Shown here: positions 8,526 through 16,279 of the stretch, piece by piece
Position numbering within the stretch: position 1 is the stretch's first letter
Layout of the letters: every line of letters begins with the position of its first letter
The notes under the pieces: generated by a model
Told to the model about the DNA's origin: nothing
Database searches by the model: none
Seen by the model: only the letters and a program-made list of their open reading frames with translations
Assembly: GCA_900320435.1 (NCBI GenBank)
Contig: ONSH01000008.1
Span: forward strand, 1-51,820
DNA length: 51,820 nt
Source of the DNA: an uncultured Prevotellaceae bacterium
Lineage (GTDB): Bacteria > Bacteroidota > Bacteroidia > Bacteroidales > Bacteroidaceae
Direction: 5' to 3'
Position numbers and translations under genes: made by a program

Positions 8526-8973
8526 TCTTCAGTGCTATTTTCATTTCTCCTTCGGCCTGGAGTTGTCCTTCGCTCCGGACGGAGGCTTCCACCAGCGTGA
8601 TGCCGAAGGCTTCTTCTTTGACCGTCACCCTTGTCGTCAATGTTTGGCCCACGGGAGGCAGCGCGTGAATCTCCATGTTGCGCAGGGCGCCGATGACGCC
8701 GATGTCCACCTTGTCGAGCCCCATGACGTAGAGCGTGCGGAATCCGATGCGTGCAGCGCAGCTCTGCGCGATGTTCTCCATCAGTCCCGCCGCCGTCAGC
8801 CGTCCGTCTTCGGTGAAGAGGCTGTCGTCCTTCACGAGGGTTTCCGTGACGACCTCTCTGTCGTCGTAGTGCACGAGGCGGTCCACTGCGACAAAGGGGT
8901 CGCGCTGCGGCAGCAGGCTGCGGATGTCGATCTTCCGGAGCGTCGTTTCAGTGTAGGGCGGTGTCAGTTTCAT
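8509..8973 (-). CDS. ApeP/FabZ-like hotdog dehydratase
   Basis: 154 residues. The N-terminal IDIRSLLPQRDPFVAVDRLV matches the start of FabZ/ApeP-type dehydratases, with Gln in place of the usual His in LPHR. The central helix AAGLMENIAQSCAARIG contains Glu66 followed by AQ, as in the family's active site. It overlaps the acyltransferase gene by 26 bases. With the other hotdog protein at 2612 the operon has two candidate dehydratases, as in known aryl-polyene clusters where the two form a heterodimer (established for ApeI/ApeP; applied here by analogy). Confidence 0.8.
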   Translation of the reverse strand: MKLTPPYTETTLRKIDIRSLLPQRDPFVAVDRLVHYDDREVVTETLVKDDSLFTEDGRLTAAGLMENIAQSCAARIGFRTLYVMGLDKVDIGVIGALRNMEIHALPPVGQTLTTRVTVKEEAFGITLVEASVRSEGQLQAEGEMKIALKNEEQG

Positions 8974-9847
8974 CGTTCCAGAAGTCGTAGTAGTTGTACC
9001 ATTGTGTGGGATAGAGGCTGAGGATGCGCTCTATCTCGGCCGCATAGCTCTCGGCCAGCTGCCTCAGCTGCTCCTCCCGAGGCGCGTCGGCGGCGTACGC
9101 GAGGGGCGTCACATAGATGCGGTAGCCTCGTGCACTTTCTTTCATCACGTGCACGGCCAGCACCTTCTGCTCCAGCAGCACCGCCACGCGGAAGGGCCCC
9201 ATCGGCAGTCTGGCCTCCTTGCCCATCAGCTTCACGGAGATGCTCTTCGGCGAGCCCCATATCCTGTCGGCGGGGATGCTGACGATGTCGCCGGCGGAGA
9301 GTGCGGCGTTGATTTCGAAGAGATGGCTGCCGTCTTCGCTGACGGGAATCATGTGGATGCGGCTCAGGCTGAACATGCGGTCGCGATTGGCCATCACGCT
9401 CTCTTTCTCGCCGCCGAAGACCAGCACGTTGAGCTGTTTATGTTCCGAGCGCAGCGAGTAGCCCGCAATCTCGTAGTTGCCGATGTGCGAGCTCATCATC
9501 ATGAAGCTCTCCGGCCTTGAGGCCAGACGGTTGAAGTGCTCTTCGCCCTCCATGCTGATGACGAAGTTCCTGCCGGCATACATGGCGAACTTGTCGATGA
9601 CGGCCTGGGCGAACATGCAGTGGTTCGCGTAGGCTCTGACGAAGGCTTTCAGCCGTCCGTCGCCCATGCGGCGTCGGAAGAAGCGGTAGCTGTGGCGGAA
9701 GCCCGGCAGAAAGACGCATACGGGGATGACGCAGACGAAGGCGAAGACGTACACCGCCCTCACATCGACGACGCGCAGCAGTCGGATGAGCCAGCGGTGC
9801 ATCGCGCCGCTGCCGTAGGTTGTTCCTGCCCACTTCTTCTCTGCCAT
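8948..9847 (-). CDS. LpxL/HtrB-type lipid acyltransferase
   Basis: 299 residues. One hydrophobic helix (VYVFAFVCVIPVCVFL, 33-48) anchors the protein. The catalytic dyad of the lysophospholipid-acyltransferase family is HIGNYE (His121, Glu126), followed by a typical downstream PADRIWGSPKSISVKLMGKEARLPMGPFRVAVL. It lies six bases after the methyltransferase-ACP gene. It likely transfers the finished polyene acyl chain from ACP onto a lipid acceptor at the inner membrane. The GT2-PlsC fusion supplies a second acyltransferase, so the product probably has two acyl chains (inference). Confidence 0.88.
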   Translation of the reverse strand: MAEKKWAGTTYGSGAMHRWLIRLLRVVDVRAVYVFAFVCVIPVCVFLPGFRHSYRFFRRRMGDGRLKAFVRAYANHCMFAQAVIDKFAMYAGRNFVISMEGEEHFNRLASRPESFMMMSSHIGNYEIAGYSLRSEHKQLNVLVFGGEKESVMANRDRMFSLSRIHMIPVSEDGSHLFEINAALSAGDIVSIPADRIWGSPKSISVKLMGKEARLPMGPFRVAVLLEQKVLAVHVMKESARGYRIYVTPLAYAADAPREEQLRQLAESYAAEIERILSLYPTQWYNYYDFWNDETDTALH

Positions 9848-9853
9848 AGCGCC

Positions 9854-11215
9854 TCAGCCCACTTTCTTTTCGATGTAGTCGCAGAACTCACGCAGCGTGG
9901 CGACCGTTTTCATCTCCTCGAGGTTGATCTTGAAGCCGAACACCTTCTGCACGATCACCACGATGTCCACCAGATCCAGGCTGTCGATACCCAGATCCTC
10001 TTTCAGTCGGGCGCCGTCGTGGATGAGATCCTCTTCGATCTCGAATTCGTCGGTGAGGAAGGCCCTCACTTTTTCTTCGATTTCCTGTCTTGTCATTATG
10101 CTGTTGATTTTTGTTTCTTTCTTTTTGCACACGATGATGCTGTGCCCCTGTCCCAGTCCGTCGCAGATGTCTTCCACTTCGAGCCCGGCCCTGAGGATGC
10201 ACTGCTCCAGGTCTTCCGTGTTGTACATCTTGGAGTTGCCGTTAGCCATTGCGGTGAAGTAGAGACTCGTCATCGTCAGGCAGAAGGCCGCCGTCTCGTA
10301 TCGCTGGCGGTCCCACAGCGTCTCCATGATGAAGAGCCTCGTGTGCGCGTCCATCGCCTCGCGGGCTCTGGAGAGGATGCCCGTGATTTCGTCCGTGCTG
10401 AAGCAGTCGAGAAACTGGCTCATCCAGACGGCGTCGGGCCGTTCGCCTTGGGGGAACTTCGCTTCGGGGTCGAGGAAGTTGACGGCGAAGCCCGTGATGC
10501 GCTCCGCTCCCGTTTTGCCCTTGATGTTGTCCTGCATCAGCGCCAGCTGCTGCGGCAGATCGAGCACCGTCACGCGGGCTTCCGTGTTGTAGGCCACACA
10601 CCTGAGCGCCCATTTGCCCGTGTTGCCCCCGACGTCGTAGAGCGTCCTGACGCCGTAGCGGTCGAAGACGATCTTCAGCGCCTCGGGGAATGCGGCGTCG
10701 CTGTAGAAGTGGTCGAAGGCCAGCCAACTCTTCCGCACCTCTTCGGGCAGACTCGAGAGCCCTTCGTAGATGGTGGGCCAGGAGCCGAAGTGGCGCAAGC
10801 CTTCGGGGCGTCCGCCTTCGAGCGATTCCTCCAGGCGGAACATCCCTTCGTAGTTCACCTTGTGGTTGAAGTCCATGTTGACGCCTGTGGGCTTGTCGTT
10901 GGCGAGAAACCATCCCGCCTTGGAGAGCGTGTAGCACTCCGTCTCTGGGTTGACAAGCACCGTGCCGATGGAGAGCGAGGCCTCCATGAGACACTTCACG
11001 GCGTAGTCCGAGAGGCCCGTCTTTTGTGTGATTTCCTGTCGCGTCAGTCCTTCGTCGCTCTCGCCAATCAGGGCGAATATGCCGCGCTGGAGCATGATTC
11101 TCGACACCTGAAACACGATCGGACCCCAGGCGATGAATTCCGCCAGACGCTGCGCCTCAGGGGCAGTCATCTGCTCCTCGGTGTATGCTTTCTTCAATGC
11201 CGGTGACAACTTCAT
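9854..11215 (-). CDS. O-methyltransferase fused to an acyl carrier protein
   Basis: 453 residues. Residues 1-110 are a winged-helix dimerisation region (GLTRQEITQKTGLSDYAVKCLMEASLSIG). Residues 150-365 are a class I SAM-dependent methyltransferase with motif I LYDVGGNTGKWA and acid loop VTVLDLPQ. A short lysine-rich linker CKKKETKINSI leads directly to Met374 and an 80-residue ACP with Ser412 in LGIDSLDLVDIV. The ACP part, 9854-10096, begins with an ATG and is exactly ACP-sized, so the fusion may come from loss of a stop codon, or the ACP may also be made from its own start. Expected role: methylating the aryl head group or a hydroxyl of an ACP-bound intermediate. Confidence 0.85.
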   Translation of the reverse strand: MKLSPALKKAYTEEQMTAPEAQRLAEFIAWGPIVFQVSRIMLQRGIFALIGESDEGLTRQEITQKTGLSDYAVKCLMEASLSIGTVLVNPETECYTLSKAGWFLANDKPTGVNMDFNHKVNYEGMFRLEESLEGGRPEGLRHFGSWPTIYEGLSSLPEEVRKSWLAFDHFYSDAAFPEALKIVFDRYGVRTLYDVGGNTGKWALRCVAYNTEARVTVLDLPQQLALMQDNIKGKTGAERITGFAVNFLDPEAKFPQGERPDAVWMSQFLDCFSTDEITGILSRAREAMDAHTRLFIMETLWDRQRYETAAFCLTMTSLYFTAMANGNSKMYNTEDLEQCILRAGLEVEDICDGLGQGHSIIVCKKKETKINSIMTRQEIEEKVRAFLTDEFEIEEDLIHDGARLKEDLGIDSLDLVDIVVIVQKVFGFKINLEEMKTVATLREFCDYIEKKVG

Positions 11216-11317
11216 CTTAAACTCTTAAACTCTTAAACTTTTAAACTTTTAAACTCTTAAACCCTTAAACTGACTCTAAACTTTAAACTCTAAACTCTAA
11301 ACTCTAACCTCTAACCT
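11214..11317 (-). repeat. Degenerate short tandem repeat (TTTAAGAG/GTTTAGA-like) between operon genes
   Basis: About 100 bases of imperfect 7-9 base repeats, on the plus strand variants of TCTTAAAC, TTTTAAAC and TCTAAAC, about twelve units. The block runs from the methyltransferase start codon into the end of the ketosynthase gene, where units encode the last residues and the stop (VRG-stop). It is the only sizeable gap in an otherwise overlapping operon. Such arrays can change length by slippage. Confidence 0.85.
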
Positions 11318-12530
11318 CACGCAGCACCAGTGCTGCGTTCGTTCCCCCGAACCCGAAGGAGTTGGAGAGCACCGCACGCACTTCCGTCTCCACCGTCTCG
11401 GCCGTCAGCCTCAGACGTGCGGCAGCCTCGTCGGGCTCGCGGAGGTTGATGTTGGGCGCCACGAATCCGCGCTGCATCATTAGGGTGGAGTAGAGCGCTT
11501 CGCTCGCGCCGGCCATCCAACTTTCGTGGCCCGTCATGCTCTTGGTGCTGCTGATGAGGGCGTGCTCTCCGGCGAAGAGGCGGTCGAGCGCCGCTGCCTC
11601 GCACCTGTCGCCCAGGGGCGTCGAGGTGGCGTGGGCGTTGACGTAGTCTATGTCTTTGGGCGCAAGGCCTGCGTCTTTTAGGGCGCGCTCCATCGCTACG
11701 GTGCAGGCTGTCTCGTCGGGCTGCGACACGGTGCCGCCGCTCGAGGTGCCGTATCCGGCCACTTCGGCCAGTATGGTGGCGCCTCGCCGTTTGGCGTGCT
11801 CCATCTCTTCGAGCACCAGCGCTGCTGCGCCGCCGCTCGGCACGAGGCCGTCCCGCTCTTTGTCGAAGGGCCGGCTGGCCTCATGGGGTGCATCCATCCT
11901 CATGGAGAAGGCGCCCAGAGCGTCGAACGAGGGCATGCTTTTGAGCCCCGTCTCCTGTGCGCCGCCCGTGAGCACGATGTCCTGCATCCCGCTGCGTATC
12001 ATCATCATGGCCGTGCCGATGGCGTGACTGCCGCTGGCGCAGGCGGCGCTCACGGTGAAGCTGGTGCCGCTCAGACGGAAGATGCGGCTGAGGTTCATGC
12101 TCACGGTGGAGGTCATCAGCTGAAACACCAGCCCGTAGCCCAACATCGCTGTGTCGTGCTTCTCGTCCATGATGTTCGAGGCCTCTATCACGCTGCCGGC
12201 CGACGAGTCGTTGCCGAAAATGCAGCCCGCCTCGTGCGCCTTGAGATAGTCCCCGTCGAGTCCGGCGCCTTCGAGCGCCTCTCGGGCGGCCATATAGGCG
12301 TATTGCGCCTGCTCCGAGAGTCCGGCGCGTGTGTGGCGGTCGAGCATTGCCTTGGTGATCTCGGGGGTGGGGACGAGGCCTGCGAGTGCGCTGCGGTATC
12401 CGTAGTCCAGGCGCTCGGGTCTGAGGCCGATGCCGCTCTCTCCGGCGTGCAGTGCACGGGCCACGCTGTCGAGACTCTGTCCGATGCACGACCAGATGCC
12501 CATTCCCGTGATGACGACTCTTCTTGCCAT
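11304..12530 (-). CDS. Beta-ketoacyl-ACP synthase (FabB/FabF type), first gene of the polyene operon
   Basis: 408 residues, the normal length of a KAS I/II enzyme. The triad is complete: Cys164 (SAACASGSHA), His300 (NAHATSTPLGD) and His335 (SMTGHES). The C-terminus has LSNSFGFGGTNAALVLREVRG; the last residues are encoded by the tandem repeat that follows. It is the first gene of the operon, 40-50 bases after a TAnnTTTG promoter element. It is the most canonical of the three synthases and so the likely main chain-elongating enzyme (by analogy with ApeO). Confidence 0.9.
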   Translation of the reverse strand: MARRVVITGMGIWSCIGQSLDSVARALHAGESGIGLRPERLDYGYRSALAGLVPTPEITKAMLDRHTRAGLSEQAQYAYMAAREALEGAGLDGDYLKAHEAGCIFGNDSSAGSVIEASNIMDEKHDTAMLGYGLVFQLMTSTVSMNLSRIFRLSGTSFTVSAACASGSHAIGTAMMMIRSGMQDIVLTGGAQETGLKSMPSFDALGAFSMRMDAPHEASRPFDKERDGLVPSGGAAALVLEEMEHAKRRGATILAEVAGYGTSSGGTVSQPDETACTVAMERALKDAGLAPKDIDYVNAHATSTPLGDRCEAAALDRLFAGEHALISSTKSMTGHESWMAGASEALYSTLMMQRGFVAPNINLREPDEAAARLRLTAETVETEVRAVLSNSFGFGGTNAALVLREVRG

Positions 12531-12573
12531 ATTTTTCTTTGATGTCTCTTTATGACATGCGCATATCAGCGCA

Positions 12574-12581
12574 CAAAGTTA
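12574..12581 (-). promoter_or_regulatory. Promoter -7 element of the polyene operon
   Basis: Reads TAACTTTG on the minus strand, matching the Bacteroidota TAnnTTTG element, 43 bases before the ATG at 12530. No convincing TTTG lies at the -33 position, so strength cannot be judged. Confidence 0.6.
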
Positions 12582-12688
12582 CATAATTCTTCCCGCATCT
12601 GCGCGCGAGGAGTTCGGAAAAATGTGTTTTCTTCGCCTTTCTTCAAAAAAATATGGCCTCCAGAGTGTCTTGTTTCCGAAAAATGTCG

Positions 12689-12696
12689 TACCTTTG
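12689..12696 (+). promoter_or_regulatory. Promoter -7 element of the tRNA gene
   Basis: TACCTTTG, 27 bases before the tRNA 5' end. A TTGTTT lies about 16 bases upstream as a possible -33 region. Divergent from the polyene operon promoter about 110 bases away. Confidence 0.65.
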
Positions 12697-12723
12697 CCGC
12701 CGCAAACGCGGAAAGACCCGCTC

Positions 12724-12808
12724 GGAGAGATGGTAGAGTGGTCGATTACAGCAGTCTTGAAAACTGCCGTGCTGCGAGGCACCGGGGGTTCGAATCCCTC
12801 TCTCTCCG
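12724..12808 (+). tRNA. tRNA-Ser (anticodon UGA)
   Basis: An 85-base class II tRNA. The acceptor stem GGAGAGA pairs with TCTCTCC (12801-12807) and is followed by discriminator G; CCA is not encoded. The anticodon stem GCAGT/ACTGC encloses CTTGAAA, giving TGA (reads UCA codons). The extra arm is long, as expected for serine, and the T-loop TTCGAAT is canonical. It stands alone between the polyene operon and a repeat-rich region. Confidence 0.97.
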
Positions 12809-12816
12809 CTCTCAGA

Positions 12817-12843
12817 AGCCTGCTGATTTCAGCGGGCTTTTTT
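12817..12843 (+). terminator. Rho-independent terminator of the tRNA
   Basis: A 9-pair stem AGCCTGCTG/CAGCGGGCT (one G-T pair) with a 4-base loop, followed by six T, 8 bases after the tRNA. Confidence 0.9.
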
Positions 12844-12844
12844 G

Positions 12845-13330
12845 ATTTTAATCTCACACTGAAATCACAGAAATCACGGAATTTTTTTTGATTTAACATC
12901 GAAAAACTCTAAAAACTACGAAAACCTTGGTTGCAGCTATTCTCAGGAAAATAGTTGGGGCTCGGAAACTGGCGTTTCCTTTATGAGCGATGGATTATCG
13001 TCTTTAAGAAAGCGAGCTTTCTACAGCCGCTTTCTCCATCGCTCTTCACGTGCTCTCAGAGAGCCCGCGCCCCATCTCGAAAATTGCTTCAATGGTCTTT
13101 GCACCCCCTTCGGTTCCCCCGTTATCGGGGGACAGAAACGCATAAAATTGCTCCGTCATCGACGTCGCATAAAATAAATAATGCAATGATTCTCTGCAAT
13201 CGTATGCAGTAATGACCCCGTCGGGGTCAAATAACATAGGATAGGGGCTTGCCCCTATCGATGGGACCCACACCACCCACAATTATTAGCCCCTCAGGGG
13301 CTCAAAATCTGTTTTCTATTATTTTTTTGT
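12845..13330. repeat. Gene-free repeat region left of the S41 peptidase gene
   Basis: No gene seen. It opens with CACAGAAATCACGG-type repeats that recur at 16310-16410. It then holds a 56-base block (13086-13141) nearly identical to 16550-16605 that contains the hairpin CCCCCG-TTAT-CGGGGG. Next comes a palindrome-rich block (13214-13302) that recurs inverted at 16781-16867; it contains GACCCC/GGGGTC, GGGGC/GCCCC and AGCCCC/GGGGCT stems. It looks like a dispersed intergenic repeat family. Confidence 0.8.
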
Positions 13331-15295
13331 TTATTTCTTCATCTTCTTTGCCACCCACAATACCCAAGGGTCTATATTGTCGGTGAGCTCTTCAGGATAA
13401 GGCAGCGGGATGATGACATCGGGTTTGTGGCCAGGATTCTTCTCCTTGCATAATTCTTCGAAGATGTTATCAACGGTCATCGGGCACACCAATGTGATAT
13501 TGCTGTGGGGCAGGTGGAATAAGTTGATATTGCCGGTCTGGTCACAACCGTTGGTACGTTCACGGCCATAGACCTTGACACGGCTCTTGGGATATTCGCG
13601 AATCCACCTCACAGGTGATTCACCGGCACTTGCGGTGTTGTTGTCAACGATGATGGCACCACTCTTCACTTGTGACGTTCTTTCATAGCTTCCCTTATGC
13701 TCGGTCAGCCAGTTGATGAGACTGCCCTCTTCTGTTACAAGGGCTTCTTTCATCACATCATGATGCCAGTCAGACAGTACCTCACAGTAGTTCTTCAATC
13801 TGCGGTTGTTCTCTGTGCTTACCATATAATAAAACTTTGTATCCTTCTCCATTTTGCCCTCGCACATCAGCCAAGTAAACAGCAAACTGATATGGTCGCT
13901 GCCGCCTCCGTTACCGCGAAGGTCGAGGATAAGGTATTTGCAGCCTGACTGCTTGAACTCCTCCTCCTTCTTCAGCATCCATTCGTAGGTCGGCACGTCA
14001 CCCATGCACGACGGCAGACGCAGCAGATAAGTCTCGTCATCTACCTTGCAGCCTACTGGTTCGGGGGCATATCTGGGGATGAGTTTTTTGTAGTCAACGA
14101 TAACATCTTTCGTCATGTTCCAGAACGTTGGTGAAGAGCATTGAGTGTGTCGGTCAAAGTTTTTATAGAACCAGAACACATAGCGGCTCACGGCTTCGTC
14201 GCTTGTCATCTCACCGCGCATCAGCTGTGACAGCAGCGAGTCTTTCATGGCCTTATATTCCTCTTCAAAGCCATTCCGCATGAGGACGGGGAAGATGGCG
14301 TTGTTCTTCTCATTAGCATCGACAGCGAAGTCGAAGGTCTCGAAAGCCTTGCGGATAGAATCGGGCTGATTGCCGTAAGTCTTCTCGAAGCCGTCAACCA
14401 TGAAGTGCGAGATGTCCTTCGTCATCTGAGGCACATCTGTGCCGAATACCTCCTGAATATTCTGAGGCATGCCGCAGCGGTCCCATATAGTGACAGACGG
14501 ACGGCCCTCGCTGTCGTTAGTGGTTATGGAGATAGTCTCGCTGTCAAACCAGTGCACGACGAATGTGTGGTTGTCAATATCATAGGCATATTCGCTCAGA
14601 TAGGTGCAAGGTGAGAAGCGGCATTGCAGATTTGATCTTGGGAAGGAGGGGTTGCCATAGACTGTGACCATCTCGCGGCTACCGAAAATCTGGTATTCCT
14701 CCTTCTCTGCCCGTTCTGTCCAATACTGCGAGGTGGCTGTGTTGGTCTGCTGCCTACCACGCAGTTTCCACACGCCATGCAGGCGGTGCTTCTTGACGCC
14801 AAGCTTCATCTGCAGCAGGTTATATGAGCGTAGCATCACGTCGTCGGAGTCTTTCACCTGCTCGTAAATCTCGTCGATATTCGTGCCGTATGGGAACAGA
14901 TGCTCGTTGAAGGCACTGCGGTCGTTGAACCAGCGCAGTGTAAATGTGCTGTCGGAAGTGCTGAACAGCTGGATGCCCTTATTTTCGGTTTTTGACAGCT
15001 CGCCGGTAAACTGCAACGGCTTTCCGTCAGGATTGGAAAGTCCGAAATTCACAGGTTCGCTGGGGAATATCACAGAGTTGTAGCCGACTGTAAGCGAATA
15101 CTTATCCAAACAGAACTTATACTGCTTGAACTGTGCCTCCAGATGTTTGCCGTCCTGATGAATTATCTCGGAGAGTTTGTACAGCCCTTTAGGGTTGTAT
15201 AATTGTGCTTGCCCCGTCAGTGCGATAAGGGCGAGCTGTGCGGTGATAATAGTTTTTTTCAGAGCAAAGCGGCAAAGCCGAGCGTTCTTGTTCAT
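13331..15295 (-). CDS. Secreted S41-family (C-terminal-processing-like) peptidase
   Basis: 654 residues from the ATG at 15295; I reject the earlier Met at 15340 because it lies upstream of the promoter element at 15328-15335, and 15310 is possible. The N-terminus MNKNARLCRFALKKTIITAQ with the following hydrophobic stretch and GQAQ is a signal peptide. The first 330 residues match nothing I recognise. The C-terminal 220 residues are an S41 peptidase: YLILDLRGNGGGSDH and the nucleophile loop NNTASAGES (about Ser556), then a CPMTVDNI region. It probably cleaves peptides or proteins in the periplasm or outside the cell. The gene is flanked on both sides by intergenic repeats. Confidence 0.85.
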   Translation of the reverse strand: MNKNARLCRFALKKTIITAQLALIALTGQAQLYNPKGLYKLSEIIHQDGKHLEAQFKQYKFCLDKYSLTVGYNSVIFPSEPVNFGLSNPDGKPLQFTGELSKTENKGIQLFSTSDSTFTLRWFNDRSAFNEHLFPYGTNIDEIYEQVKDSDDVMLRSYNLLQMKLGVKKHRLHGVWKLRGRQQTNTATSQYWTERAEKEEYQIFGSREMVTVYGNPSFPRSNLQCRFSPCTYLSEYAYDIDNHTFVVHWFDSETISITTNDSEGRPSVTIWDRCGMPQNIQEVFGTDVPQMTKDISHFMVDGFEKTYGNQPDSIRKAFETFDFAVDANEKNNAIFPVLMRNGFEEEYKAMKDSLLSQLMRGEMTSDEAVSRYVFWFYKNFDRHTQCSSPTFWNMTKDVIVDYKKLIPRYAPEPVGCKVDDETYLLRLPSCMGDVPTYEWMLKKEEEFKQSGCKYLILDLRGNGGGSDHISLLFTWLMCEGKMEKDTKFYYMVSTENNRRLKNYCEVLSDWHHDVMKEALVTEEGSLINWLTEHKGSYERTSQVKSGAIIVDNNTASAGESPVRWIREYPKSRVKVYGRERTNGCDQTGNINLFHLPHSNITLVCPMTVDNIFEELCKEKNPGHKPDVIIPLPYPEELTDNIDPWVLWVAKKMKK

Positions 15296-15327
15296 CTGTA
15301 TTTTTACCATATTACAAACTTTGCATG

Positions 15328-15335
15328 CAAAATTA
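15328..15335 (-). promoter_or_regulatory. Promoter -7 element of the S41 peptidase gene
   Basis: Reads TAATTTTG on the minus strand, 18-33 bases before the candidate ATGs at 15310 and 15295. It decides against the longer start at 15340. Confidence 0.65.
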
Positions 15336-15395
15336 ATCATTTTCCGCCAATTACAGATAACTTGCCATATTAAATAAGATGAAGAAGGCGTTTTT

Positions 15396-15438
15396 TTACT
15401 CTGTTTTCTTTGTTTTTTTTGAAATACACCCGACGATG
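15396..15438 (+). repeat. End fragment of the dispersed repeat (TTTGAAATACACCCG end)
   Basis: TTTTCTTTGTTTTTTTTGAA followed by ATACACCCGAC matches the right end of the repeat at 16892-17073 and the inverted copy at 51281-51459. Its end lies about 25 bases before the truncated reading frame of the gene remnant that follows. Confidence 0.75.
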
Positions 15439-15464
15439 TTTTTTCAATTTTACATTTTTACTAC

Positions 15465-16218
15465 CTGAAGTGGGATGCCGACCAGAAGAAGCTGGTGTCC
15501 GCAGTCATTCCCGAGCCGTTTACCCAGGTAGAGACTTCTCTCGAGGATGTCACTTGGGCAGCTGGCACCTATGTGGTGGAAGACGATGTCACCATCGATG
15601 GAAACGTCACCGTAACGGGTGATGTTGAATTGATCATCAAGGACGGCTCCGAGCTGGCAGTGAAGAATTTCTCGAACAACCAGCAGAATAAGCTCAGCGT
15701 TTACGGCCAATCCCAGATGAGTGGAGAATTGACTATTACAAGCCCGTCAACTGTTCCCGCCATCCATAAGTTTTGAGCTTAATGTCCACAGCTGCAAGGT
15801 CTCTGCACGCTCTTTATGCAAGGACTATGGTGCAGTCAATTTGGTCAATACCGTTAATGTGTATGGCGGTTCGCTTGATGCCAAATACGTTGGCAGTGAA
15901 AATGGTTCCGGAATCAGATTGGCTAATGTGAACATCTACGGAGGCGAAGTCAAGGCCGTAGGTGCAGGAACAGACGAGGTTGCCAGTTGTGCAATTACGT
16001 CAACCGCTCTCGATAATCGTACCGTCACCGTCTATGGCGGCAAGCTGTATACTGAGAGTCCTGGTGCCAAAGCTATTTATTTTGACAAAGTCTCTCTCGT
16101 CAAGGGTGAAGGCTACACCGGCAGTCTTGAGTTCAGCGAAAATGCTATGATGTGGGGCGTCACCACTGATTGGAGCACTCCCGACAAGGATAAACCATAC
16201 GTAAGAGTGGGTTATTGA
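15465..16218 (+). pseudogene. Remnant of a beta-helix-like surface protein, 5'-truncated and frameshifted
   Basis: Two in-order reading frames make one protein. Frame one, 15465-15776, reads KWDADQKKLVSAVIPEPFTQ and continues with VEDDVTIDGNVTVTGDVELIIKDG-type repeats. The second, entered between about 15735 and 15775, continues ELNVHSCKVSARSLCKDYGA and NVYGGSLDAKYVGSENGSGI up to the stop at 16218. The repeated short beta strands (VNVYGG, VNIYGGEVKAVG, VTVYGGKLYTE) suggest a right-handed beta-helix. No start codon or signal peptide is present because the 5' end abuts a dispersed repeat. A terminator follows. One base lost in the middle would explain the frame change. Confidence 0.7.
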
Positions 16219-16241
16219 TCCTGCAAAAATGCTATAATAAG

Positions 16242-16270
16242 AAATGGCCTCCGTTCGGGGGCCATTTTCT
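16242..16270 (+). terminator. Strong rho-independent terminator
   Basis: An 11-pair stem, AAATGGCCTCC with GGGGGCCATTT (one T-G pair), around GTTC, followed by T-rich sequence. Placed 24 bases after the stop of the beta-helix remnant. Confidence 0.85.
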
Positions 16271-16279
16271 TTATCTGAC

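Noticed and set aside
11214-11317. Telomere-like or CRISPR-like array
   Set aside because: Units are 7-9 bases, degenerate and without spacers; the array lies inside a coding operon.
12552-12899. Reading frames on both strands over the tRNA-Ser
   Set aside because: They cover a clear tRNA, its promoter and its terminator.
12910-13240. Small reading frames containing segments such as PHLENCFNGLCTPFGSPVIGG
   Set aside because: The same peptide string appears at 16501-16689 only because the DNA is a repeated palindromic block; there are no promoters and no conserved start.
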